Assembly (NCBI GenBank): GCA_900074885.1
Contig: FJUW01000003.1
Location: forward strand, 1,214,185-1,278,184
Source of the DNA: Rhynchosporium graminicola
Taxonomy: Eukaryota > Ascomycota > Leotiomycetes > Helotiales > Ploettnerulaceae
Direction: 5' to 3'
Length of the DNA: 64,000 nucleotides
The notes beneath the pieces were generated by a model. The model had not been told where the DNA came from. It ran no database searches and saw only the letters and a list, made by a program, of their open reading frames with translations. Position numbers and translations under genes: made by a program. How positions within the stretch are numbered: position 1 is the first letter of the stretch; each line of letters opens with the position of its first letter. Of the stretch, positions 22,633 to 31,810 are shown piece by piece.

Positions 22633-23964
22633 TCATCTGTATGACAAGCCACAAAAGGTACCCTTGATATGGAGTTTTGATTCCACTGGGGTATTCTCAT
22701 GTCTGTGTGTGGGCGATAAAAGGACCTGGATCGGGCCGCTCCGTCTCGTGTCATCTGTTCTCAGCCATTTGAATGGCAACCCAAGCTCCAAAAGACATCC
22801 AAGTTGAGCTGCAATGATTCCTCCATCGGATATATAACCCAATATGCGATCTTGAATCTCCAGTGGAAGTTTTTGTATGGGCGATCGAGGTTGAGGAAGA
22901 AGTGCGAATGAGGCAGCTTGAAGAAGAGTCAACACCGCAGCATGGGATGGGCTGTCTGTGCCGTTGAGAAGTGCAGCAGGCTCTGTGTATTTCACTTCTC
23001 CAGCGGAATTGATATTGCAAAGCGCAATGTGTCGAATCGAAAGTAGCAGATAGGTGCTCACGTCGTTACCTTCAGAACCTTTCATCCGCCCCTTGTCGAT
23101 TTTTGCAAGTGACATGGATTGTTCCAAGTTCTGATTAAGTACTACGGTAATTCTGCCCAGTTTGAACATGGGCGCGCTGCAAGGCTCCCAAGAAGGTCGG
23201 CTATGAATCCATACGTACGGGCCACGTTGAGGAAGCATGGATGTGTGTAAATGGCGGGAGGCTTCCTCCTGTATCTCCAAATCGAGGCTGCCCATGCACA
23301 GTATAGCCTTGGCGAAGTGTCGTAATGTGTGATCTGAATACTCTCTTCGGAGAATATGTCGCCAGACAATGCCGAAGTCTGTTATAACACGTTTCACGAA
23401 TGGCACTGAGCGGGCGGATGCACCACGGCTTGGCCTCCAGTATGGGGCCGGGAATGCATTCGTGTTTCCAATTGGCGGCGACGGCGGCTCGAATGGAGTA
23501 AGTTTCTCTAGCAGCCCAGATTCGTCCTTACGAAATGCATATAAGGGGATCTCAAGATTTCGTTCTTCATCTGAGAAGAGCAATCTATCATGATCGAGAT
23601 CAATCGTATAAACAGTGATAAGCGCTTGGCGTCTATCCCCGAGTGGATTTACGATGTCTTCGTGCAATGACCAATCAGCGTCGATCCCCTGCGATAATGC
23701 ATTGAAAGTAGCATCTCCGAATGTCAGTCGAAGTCACAATTTCGGCTGGGAATGAATTCCTTGCCATCATACCTTTCGACTTATGTGCTAGCAATCGCGC
23801 AAGCTGTTTCAAACCTTCATCAAGAGACTCAACACGGCGAACACCACTATATACCAGCCCTCATATATTCTTAGTGCCTAACTCAGATACATACCGAGGA
23901 TTGGATGACAAAGGGCATACCTTCTCCGACGATATTGATAGCACTTGTCGGGGACATCTCTCAT
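22633..23964 (-). CDS. Hypothetical protein with C-terminal F-box-like helix
   Basis: Not recognised as a named family. A three-exon model (23964-23921, 23846-23773 and 23714-22633) keeps phase and gives 399 aa, with introns of 74 and 58 bp. The N-terminus reads ADWSLHEDIVNPLGDRRQ, then ITVYTIDLDHDRLLFSD. The C-terminal third has IQKLPLEIQDRILGYIS, an F-box-like amphipathic helix, followed by AAQLGCLLELGLPF, and the protein ends in GLSYR. The long third exon has no stop and good codon character, so I think the gene is real. The first exon is the least certain; an ATG at 23957 in another frame leads to stops with all visible acceptors. Confidence 0.6.
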
Positions 23965-25288
23965 GAGGAGTGGGTGGCAATATGGAAATAATAGATGGCG
24001 ATGCAGTCCAGTCGAGGATATTGAAGGGTCCACTGGGCGTCTAAAACTGTGAGCGCTGGCGACTTGTTTGATGGATGAGTTAAAGTCCGTAGAATGTGAT
24101 AATTCAATGAGTTGATGGTTTCGTGAGATGCCTCGAATGGATGGATCGTTGCACGTGATCGCTCACCGCCTTCTGTTTACGTCACTCAGCTCGCTAGGTA
24201 AGCGCCCGATTCGCTTATCTACTTGACCTGCCAAATCAATTTACCATTCCATGGCTTATATGGACGTAATGAGGTCGATGAACAATGTTAGTCGTGACTG
24301 ATCACTCAGATGCATTATCTTTCTCCAGAGTTCGATGCCATGAAATATACTTCATAGGTACGCACCATTTTGCTTCCCAGCTCGACGAGGCAGAATACCA
24401 GACAAGTGTCTGTGTCGTCTTATCCTTTGGGCGTCTGGGATTTTTTGAAGACCCATGGCCACGACCGCGGAACTAAGATTCTCACGAATCTACCCTAGAG
24501 GCAAGGGCAGTGGTATTTGATTGGCACACAATGGTCAAAGGACGGTTCCGGATATGAATGGTCCTCCAAATAGGGAATCACCAGGGGACGGGTCCTTGTG
24601 CTTTCTATTCGAATACTTTGAGTAAAAAGACCTGGGTGCGCTCCGAACTTCGGTATCGATACTAGTCTATCAACTTCAACGTAGTACTTAGAAAGAGTTG
24701 ATATCCGGTTGATTTAGCAAAAGTACACTCTAGGTAAACATAGCTCTGAGTACTACCTGATACCATAGAAGGAGAGTAATCAAAGACGTTTTATCCTTGC
24801 CCCGCATTTCAATCCAGTGCCATGCTAGGACTATTCTTTGCTCTCGAATCATTCCCTTTCAAGAAGGATTGTTGATTTTGAATAGTCATCCTTGGAAGGA
24901 AGTATCAAAAACCCGTCCCCTGGTGATTCCCTATAAAGAGGTCCACTCAAAGTAGGAGCCGTCAGCTGATAAGTCACCAGAGTGATTATTTTGCCCCTGC
25001 GCTTGCCTGTAAGGTAGTTTTAGTACGTTGCGACCAATAGATTAGCTCTCCGTTAAGTTAATTCTGATCGTATCAAGTTGTGCGGCTACTTCTCAGAGGA
25101 AGGTGCTATGGCCGGATGCTATGCACGGGCAGCTGTATTACCATATAAAGCCACGATTGTGAATCATTATCCAATGTTTAAAAGAAGAATATATAGCATC
25201 GTCCTCCGGAGATTGCTCTGTAGAAGATCGTCTTTTCGACTTCCTTGCTTACCGAAAACGAGTTTTGCTTCTTCTCCCCTCTCGAGCC
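23965..25288. other. Intergenic region containing a MITE
   Basis: No gene seen. It is the shared upstream region of two divergent genes and is interrupted by the 363-bp element at 24571-24933. Confidence 0.55.
24571..24933. mobile_element. 363-bp MITE with TA-flanked terminal inverted repeats
   Basis: The left end TAGGGAATCACCAGGGGACG is matched exactly by the reverse complement of the right end. The match continues as GGGTC versus GGGTT. Outer TA at both ends suggests TA target duplication. The interior has no coding capacity. Non-autonomous, mobilised in trans if at all. Confidence 0.85.
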
Positions 25289-26135
25289 ATGGAATCAACT
25301 TACGATCTTGGACCTTTGGTCGGAATGGTCTGGGACCAGTACGCAAACGCTGGTGGACAGGTTGTCTATCGAAATCTCGTGTCTCAAGAGACTACACTCA
25401 GTATTCCACCGGGATGGGAGGATCTGGCTACAGTAAGCACTCTTACAGACTCTGTTGCGGCATCTCTGAATTAGATCTCAGGACATATGGACCCAGGATA
25501 TGACAAAGACCTGGCCGCAATGGTATGTTATGACTGGCGAATGGTTGTTGATAACAAATGGCCAAGATTAACGAATATTTCCGTGTAGGAACGATCAAAG
25601 AACAGGCCGTGCCATACTACGTGACCCGAATCCTCCTCCACCGTCAACTTACTTGGATGACCCTCATATCCGATCTCGAATCACAGCAATTCAACGGACT
25701 CCAGAGTCGCTCGAGCCTTTATACCGACGGGTGACGAGCGAAGTCCTCTCGTACCTCTACAGGAGAACCGATGGTTTCACGCTGGTGCAAGAAGACTCGG
25801 CTGACAATTTACGACCGGACTTTACTATATTCAAGCTACTTTGTCGCCCAGGTGGAAGTGACTACGAGCACAAGCTATTGATTGGTGAGGTCAAGAAGCT
25901 CGGAGAATCTTGACTATCGACCGAGCAGCACTTGGAAAGCGTCTGCGAGCTTGACGACAACGATACCCATAACGTGTACGCTATGATTCAAATCGGCTTG
26001 ATGGTAAAAGTCTATAGATATGAGGATCTTGTATTTGAGCATTTGAGCCCGGTCTTGGATCTTGTCACTCAGGTTCGGGATGTCACGGCGTGGGCGCGAT
26101 ATATTGTACACAAACCGCTGCCAGTCGTCAGGTAG
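25289..26135 (+). pseudogene. PD-(D/E)XK nuclease-like protein with one in-frame TGA
   Basis: Exons 25289-25432, 25482-25522 and 25589-26135 give a phase-consistent 243-codon frame. The introns are 49 and 66 bp with GTAAGC and GTATGT donors. The N-terminus reads STYDLGPLVGMVWDQYANAG. In exon 3, LRPDFTIFKLL followed about 20 residues on by LLIGEVKKLGES has the Asp ... Glu-x-Lys spacing of a PD-(D/E)XK fold core. TGA at 25911-25913 lies just after this core. The same frame then continues 73 codons with helical sequence (VYAMIQIGLMVKVYRYEDLV) to TAG 26133. The core nuclease motif is before the stop, so a truncated product would keep it. The family is unnamed to me; nuclease activity is inference from motif spacing only. 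Confidence 0.55.
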
Positions 26136-26866
26136 AATGTGTTTCGTGTTAGACTGTCAGCAATCGTCGAGGCGACTCTTCATTTTCTATTACTATAGAT
26201 CATACAGCTATTCACTGTTCACTTTGTCTTGTAGGTGACATGATGCTCAAGCTCAGAGCGCTTTCGACTGGTGGTTTAGTTTACAAGAAAGCGGCAGAAA
26301 TACCTACCAAGGGTATGTAAGACTATACTAAGGCTGGTTCTCGTAACACTGTTCATAGAAATGAGTTTAATGTTAGGTTTTCAAATGCTTTGTCAAGGCT
26401 TGGAGTCCGAGGAGCGGGATGGCGCTTCCTTGTCCCGAAAAATCAGCTTCGCACTCAAAATTGCTCATAATATAAAATCTATCATATCTAGTCCCTCGTA
26501 CGATACAAGAGACTCTGATTGCATATTAAATCGTCAAAACATGGTCAAGGAACAAGTTTTAGATAAATATGTCACGTAGAGACTTTGGCTACCCAACGAC
26601 AGATTAATAATTTTACTTACTTGAGAGCATCTCGGGTACATTGTTTTCGTAGTGTTTTCGGCGCCGGCACCGATTAGGATGCTCTCTCTACAATGAAATA
26701 GAGTAGTCGAAGTAATATGCCCTATCCCTCCGACTGCTATAAAACACCTTGTTATACCTTTTTGTAGGGCAGTCGAGTGTCCTGTACGTCGCCCTAAAGG
26801 CAGAGGCTCAGGCGGGATAATATAGCGCACACTCCCTAAAGTACCCCCTAAAGCGATAATTAACTT

Positions 26867-27542
26867 AGCCATAGCTAAATCGCTATAGTCAAATAGCTAA
26901 ATCGCCATGCGCTAACTAAGCGAGCCGAATACGCAGTATGCATTTATTACTACTAAGATTTGTATATATAACTATATACAGTGTATCGCTAGCGTAGTTA
27001 TATATATAGTGTCTATAACCCTCAATTGCCACTTCTCTGACTTTCTATCTTTCTATAAAGAGACTCCTATATAGTAACCGCACTTTTTAGAACCCGTATT
27101 CAGGCGCCTCTTAAAGGTATCGATATCCTTTCGCTTCCTCTTTAGATCGTATTTACTAACGCGAACGCAGACAAATAATACTCGTATAGGTTCAATATCT
27201 TATCGCTTTTCTATTAGCTCTAGCATATGCCTAGCAGGAAGCAAATCCGATAGCGATATCACTATAAATTACTTCAGGTAGCGTAGGGCTATAAGCTTAA
27301 GGCTTAGAAGTTATGGTAGCAAAGGGGAGTAGTTCTACGAAGAAGTGGTTATTTCTAAATAGCCTCAACTTTGGTATAGTAGTATTTAGGTTGGTATGAA
27401 AAATTTCAGTTTGCATATATCGCTTATCCCCTCTAGTACAAATATATATAGGAGGGGTAGGTCTCTCGATACAGTCGCCAAGTCACTAGAATTTTAGCGC
27501 ATGGCGATTTAGATATTTAACCATGGCGATTTAGCTGTGGCC
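26867..27542. mobile_element. Short Mutator-like element with 8-bp target duplication
   Basis: Inverted repeats of about 48 bp: the left end AGCCATAGCTAAATCGC and the reverse complement of the right end GGCCACAGCTAAATCGCC. Both then share TAAATCGCCATGCGCTAA. The element is bounded by ATTAACTT at 26859-26866 and again at 27543-27550, a perfect 8-bp direct repeat. Each TIR contains two CTAAATCGC units. At 676 bp it cannot carry a full transposase. Long TIRs plus an 8-9 bp duplication and the FAR1-like relic favour Mutator; hAT is the alternative. Confidence 0.75.
27021..27200 (-). pseudogene. FAR1/MULE transposase DNA-binding domain relic
   Basis: Inside the element, the minus strand reads KYDLKRKRKDIDTFKRR, then NTGSKKCGYYIGVSL, a stop, and KDRKSEKWQLR. 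This order (basic run, T/N-G-S-K-K-C, hydrophobic run, then K-W-x-L-R) is that of the FAR1 zinc-binding N-terminal domain of fungal Mutator transposases, in which C-P-F/C-R normally follows. The expected downstream HNH and catalytic domains are absent. At least two stops. Confidence 0.45.
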
Positions 27543-28056
27543 ATTAACTTCTGATTGACTGGAATCCCTGCCTCGCTTAATTCTAGTAGACTGGCAATCG
27601 GAACAGATAGAAGAGCAGCGTGTGAGGCCTTAAGTAGTCATTGGCTAGAATGCCTGTAAGGTAAGGAACTTACTTACTTGAGATTATGCACCCTGCCTTT
27701 ACCCCTGGAAATCAACGTTTAATCGGCCATGTACGAAGTATATAGTATTGCCTTATCATTGGGTAGCACCCCTTGTCAAGAATCCCTGTAGACAAGCTTG
27801 TAGAACAATGCACAGACTCCAATTTTGGACATTATTTACCACCGGTACCAGGTATGTATCTAAATGAAACCTACTTATATGGCCTGCCTGGGTAATTTCA
27901 AGCTTGGGTAAATGAGCCGAATTTCCGAGGGCAGACGGATTGATGGATTTAAACTTTCAGTCGAGGCATACATACAAGTATAATGAGATCCTGTCATGTA
28001 AAAGTGTCTGCAGGCCACTTTTTTCATGGGCTCGACCAGCACTTCACCTATTCAAC

Positions 28057-29290
28057 ATGCTCCTCCTCTCCTCGGTCTTACCGCTGCTGTTCTCGTATCA
28101 AGTAGTTGCAGCTGCTGATACAAATGCTCACCCTCCAAAGCCTTTCGGACATTTCATCAACAATACCATCCACCAACCCACCGGTGGTGAGGCTTACATC
28201 TACCCACGGCACGTTGAGCTTCCCGACGGCACAGTAATCGCAACATGCAACATTATCGGACAAACCGGGCTAGCTTACTTCCCGATCTTCGAAAGTAAAG
28301 ATGGTGGTGCAAATTGGCAACATATCTCCAATGTGACAGACCAGGTCAATGGTTGGGGACTGGTTGCGCACCCTTCACTGACACAGCTGACCGAAGACAT
28401 CGGTGACTTCAAAGCTGGCACAATCTTGGCCACTGGACTTAGCTGGAGCACTGATAATACCACTGGGGCAACGAAGTTTGATTTGTATGCTAGCCAAGAT
28501 CGCGCCAGATCGTGGAAGTACGTCAGCCATATTGCTACAGGTGGGCGGCCCAACACTGACAATGGAGCTACTTCGATCTGGGAGCCATACCTTTGGTGAG
28601 TCACCAAATTCTGGTTCTCTTGTAACACGCTAATATCTTAGACCTTACAAGGGCCAACTGGTAATATACTACTCCGACCAACGAGATCCACTCCACGGTC
28701 AGAAAGTCGCCCACCAGACTTCCTCGGATCTTATCAATTGGGGTCCCGTAGTCAACGATGTGATATACGAACTTTATACTACTAGACCCGGCATGCCTGT
28801 TGTAGCCTACATCCCCCCTATTGACGAATGGATTCTCGTTCACGAAAAAGCAATCGGTGGTAACTCCTCAGAATTTGGAGTGACTTACCCAGTCTACTAC
28901 GTGATGGCCAAATCTCCACTTGAGTTTGGAAAGTCCGTAGGCAGGCCGATCGTTGTCAATGGCACACGCCCACTAAACTCTGCACCGTACGTCGTTTGGA
29001 GTCCCGAGGGTGGCCCGAATGGTACAATCATAGTCTCCGATTCCGCTCACCCATCAGTCTTCACGAACTCTTTTGGTGGTGCTTTCGACAGATGGCAGGA
29101 GCATGATACACCTGCAGGTACTGCTCACTCTCGACCGCTCCAAATTTTAAAGAAGCACCCAGACAATCTGTTGATTTACGGAGCTGAGACATGGAATGGT
29201 GTCCACAACCCAACGAAAAGACCGTTCTCAATTACATCTGTTTCTCTTCACGAGACGTTGAAGAAGCCGGCGAAGGAACAAAAAGTCTAG
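28057..29290 (+). pseudogene. Secreted BNR-repeat glycoside hydrolase (GH93-like), stop at splice junction
   Basis: The product would be a secreted exo-arabinanase/sialidase-fold protein. Signal peptide: MLLLSSVLPLLFSYQVVAAA. Exon 1 (28057-28595) contains ESKDGGANWQ and ASQDRARSWKYV, two Asp-box-like BNR repeats. Exon 2 (28642-29290) contains IYYSDQRDPLHGQKVAHQTS, characteristic of GH93-like proteins. The 46-bp intron (GTGAGT, branch GCTAAT, TTAG) keeps the overall phase, 396 codons in total. But the codon made across the junction is TG+A, a stop, where TGG (Trp after EPYL) would be expected. All else is intact. Either a G-to-A change at 28642 has killed the gene recently, or this base is a sequencing error. 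No alternative donor or acceptor rescues the frame. Confidence 0.75.
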
Positions 29291-30748
29291 TGGTTGGTGG
29301 TGAAGAGGTCAGAGAGTGAGGACTACTGGTTTGATGGATTACTCATTAGTTCACAATTCTACTTTCCTTATCGTCTGTCAAGATTCTCGAGCAAGAGGCA
29401 AACGACAGATCTTGATCATCGGAGAGACCAAGCGGAAATTCTTGTGTCTATACTTTCGCTTCAATAATACTTTCATTGTCCGGCACAATGCAGCGACGTT
29501 TTTCTGCAGGTGATTGAGTCATGCAAACTGATATTCCACTATTTTCGAGACGGCGAATACGATTGGCCTAATGACTGCCTATCATCGTAAACAGAGATGG
29601 TGCCAGCATTTTAGCAGCGAATCGTTCCCAGTCAGGTAAACTCTTCATCACACCAAGCCCCTGAAGACGAAGGGAAGATACAAATGTAAACAGCAAAACT
29701 TTTCTTCCTTAATCGTGCCGCTGGTAACTCCCTTCGTGGGGCGACGCTTGAAGTGAATCACGTTACCCCCCCTTCAGGATGCCTCGGATTAAGACATTAC
29801 TTAGTACACGTAGTAACATGTTACAGCTGACCGATAGCTTACTAAGGCCCATAGCATGCCACCTAAATTCTCATGCCGTATCAACGTCAATTAATGTAAA
29901 TGGGGATGCTAGTGACCAGAAATAATTAAGAAAACACATAATCTGAAGCGACCTATTGTGACTATTCTAAATTCAAGTCTGCTAAGTTATCACTTGGAGG
30001 TTATAGTGGAACAATTAATTATAGTAACTGATATTAATTGACATTGATATAGCATGGGAATTTACATGGTATATATACTATGGGCCTTGGCAAGCAATCA
30101 GTCAACTATAATACTTCGTACAGGCTGGAAATAATGTACCCTTCAACGTCCGTGCACCCTTGACTCTTCAGAACGCTACAAAATTCAGCTTTAGAGAAAA
30201 CAATTTCATATTGAGTATGACTAGTTTAAGTAGTATTCTATACACACGTGAACCTTTTGCTTTTCAATCAATTTAATAATGGTTGTAGATTGCTATTTCC
30301 CATGAGTTTACGCACAGATGTCAAAGGTACGTTTTTTAGGCTATGTACGAAGTATATTACTACGTGTAACATCTTAATCCGCGGCATTACCGGAGGTGTG
30401 GTTATGTGCTACACTTCAAACATTACCACAACTAAAGGTGGAATTGCGCCTTAGCTGAGAACCTTAATGCTGCGAAGCGAGCTATCCTTATTATCTTAGT
30501 GGTTGAAAGATGGCGCTGAACTGCTACTAGCACCACCTCTATGTAGGTAGTTAATATGATATGCTTCGAAGCAATATGCTACGAGTATCGGGCTGCGTTG
30601 TAGAGAAGCAGATCTCCAGCATTCGCTTCCACCCGGCCGGGAGGCGAAACAACACGATTCATTTATCTTTGGTAGAGCAGGCAGGACAGCACGCTAGAAC
30701 AGTAAGACAGATGTGACAGGAACAACGAAAGTGTTTTATCGACAAAGA
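29291..30748. other. Intergenic region with a MITE
   Basis: Convergent spacer between the GH93-like gene (+) and an F-box gene (-). It contains the 291-bp MITE. A 68-codon frame at 30248-30454 has no support. Confidence 0.55.
29821..30111. mobile_element. 291-bp MITE with about 80-100 bp inverted repeats
   Basis: The left end TTACAGCTGACCGATAGCTT pairs with the reverse complement of the right end TTATAGTTGACTGATTGCTT. Both continue with CAAGGCCCATAG or TAAGGCCCATAG and, further in, CAATGTCAATTAAT/CAACGTCAATTAAT. The arms together cover well over half of the element, so it is nearly a foldback. Mismatches are mostly C/T and G/A, as RIP would give. A partial second copy lies at 17.4 kb. Confidence 0.75.
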
Positions 30749-31810
30749 CTAGGATGCTGTACCCTCCACCTTCCTTGCCACTCCCTCCTCGACTTTCGAC
30801 TTTTCTGATTGGTGCTCGACCGCCTTCATGATCGCCGCATCCGATCTTCTCTTCGCCCATGTTTTCACAAACTCAATATCTCGATCATGTTGCGAAGCTG
30901 GCATATACCTCCACTCCAAAAACTCAGCATTCCAGCCTCGATTCGGTAGATACGCTTCAAGCATATAGTAATTATCCCGATGGAAAGGAAAGTCCACAGA
31001 AGGCGGCCCACTCCGCTCCAAGAAATAGTCTGTTTCAACTTTTGCATCTTCTACAGACATCTGGAATCGTCGACGTTTGTTGCCTTTGTTGTTTCCGTGA
31101 CGACGAATGGAACCGACAGTCGATCTGAGATGGATTTCGAGAATCCAAGCATACCAAAGCGGGCTGGTCAGGGCTTGCCGAACAATCCCCGCATTTGCTT
31201 CGGTGATCTTCCGATTCCATCTTGGATTTTTTCCACGAGCGATCATGGGAATAGGCTCTCCCTCATCCAAGTTCCGCTGCCAATGCGAGAAGTCCACGAC
31301 GAGGTTCAGATTGTTCCATGCCAGCATACAGGTCAGGCACGTGCATACGAGATGCTGATCAAGCGGTTGAATGTGCTGATACGGCCGCTTGTGTATACTC
31401 ATGGCAGCCTGTCTCTCTTCGCTGAGCATAGCGGGATGGACCTCCTCATCGACGTTCTCAAGTAGAATTGGGAGGCGGAAGCATTGTGATAGAACAGCGT
31501 ATCGTTTTGCCACAATTTTCCGGCAAAGACTAGCTTCTTCCTGGAATATGAAGTCCCGCAAGGTCCGGTTGACTCTCGATAGTTTGAGTATATCACTTGG
31601 AAGAAGAAGCAGCAAGATATCGGTGAGCATTTCGGCTGGAAGATCCCATATTGTTGCTTGTTGTTTTGATGACTTTTCCTTCAGGTCGCGTTTCTTCTGA
31701 CGTCGTTCCGTACGTTTTGAATGAAGTGGAATGGAAGCCGTGATATGAATAAGAGGCTCCTCTACTAATTTCGAGGTCATCGGAGTTTCGATGATGAGAC
31801 CTCTTCGCAT
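30749..31810 (-). CDS. F-box domain protein, 353 aa
   Basis: Intronless frame. The F-box is at about residues 52-90: WDLPAEMLTDILLLLLPSDI, then LKLSRVNRTLRDFI, with the Leu-Pro and later Ser-Arg-Val pattern that contacts Skp1 in SCF ubiquitin ligases. After it comes a region found in many fungal F-box proteins (CLTCMLAWNNLNLVVDFSHW). No recognised substrate-binding repeat is seen. The C-terminus is charged. The N-terminal 50 residues are basic (RTERRQKKRDLKEK), possibly nuclear. Start at 31810; an internal Met at codon 11 is possible. Probable substrate adaptor; target unknown. Confidence 0.8.
   Translation of the reverse strand: MRRGLIIETPMTSKLVEEPLIHITASIPLHSKRTERRQKKRDLKEKSSKQQATIWDLPAEMLTDILLLLLPSDILKLSRVNRTLRDFIFQEEASLCRKIVAKRYAVLSQCFRLPILLENVDEEVHPAMLSEERQAAMSIHKRPYQHIQPLDQHLVCTCLTCMLAWNNLNLVVDFSHWQRNLDEGEPIPMIARGKNPRWNRKITEANAGIVRQALTSPLWYAWILEIHLRSTVGSIRRHGNNKGNKRRRFQMSVEDAKVETDYFLERSGPPSVDFPFHRDNYYMLEAYLPNRGWNAEFLEWRYMPASQHDRDIEFVKTWAKRRSDAAIMKAVEHQSEKSKVEEGVARKVEGTAS

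Larger units (their letters stand above)
26136..28056. other. Intergenic region containing a Mutator-like element
   Basis: No supported host gene. Frames at 26361-26579 (+) and 26534-26872 (-) are unconvincing. The MULE fragment occupies 26867-27542. The remainder is the promoter side of the GH93-like gene. Confidence 0.5.

Noticed and set aside
26534..26872. 112-codon minus-strand frame next to the Mutator element
   Set aside because: Its start lies across the element boundary, and no known family or splice sites support it.
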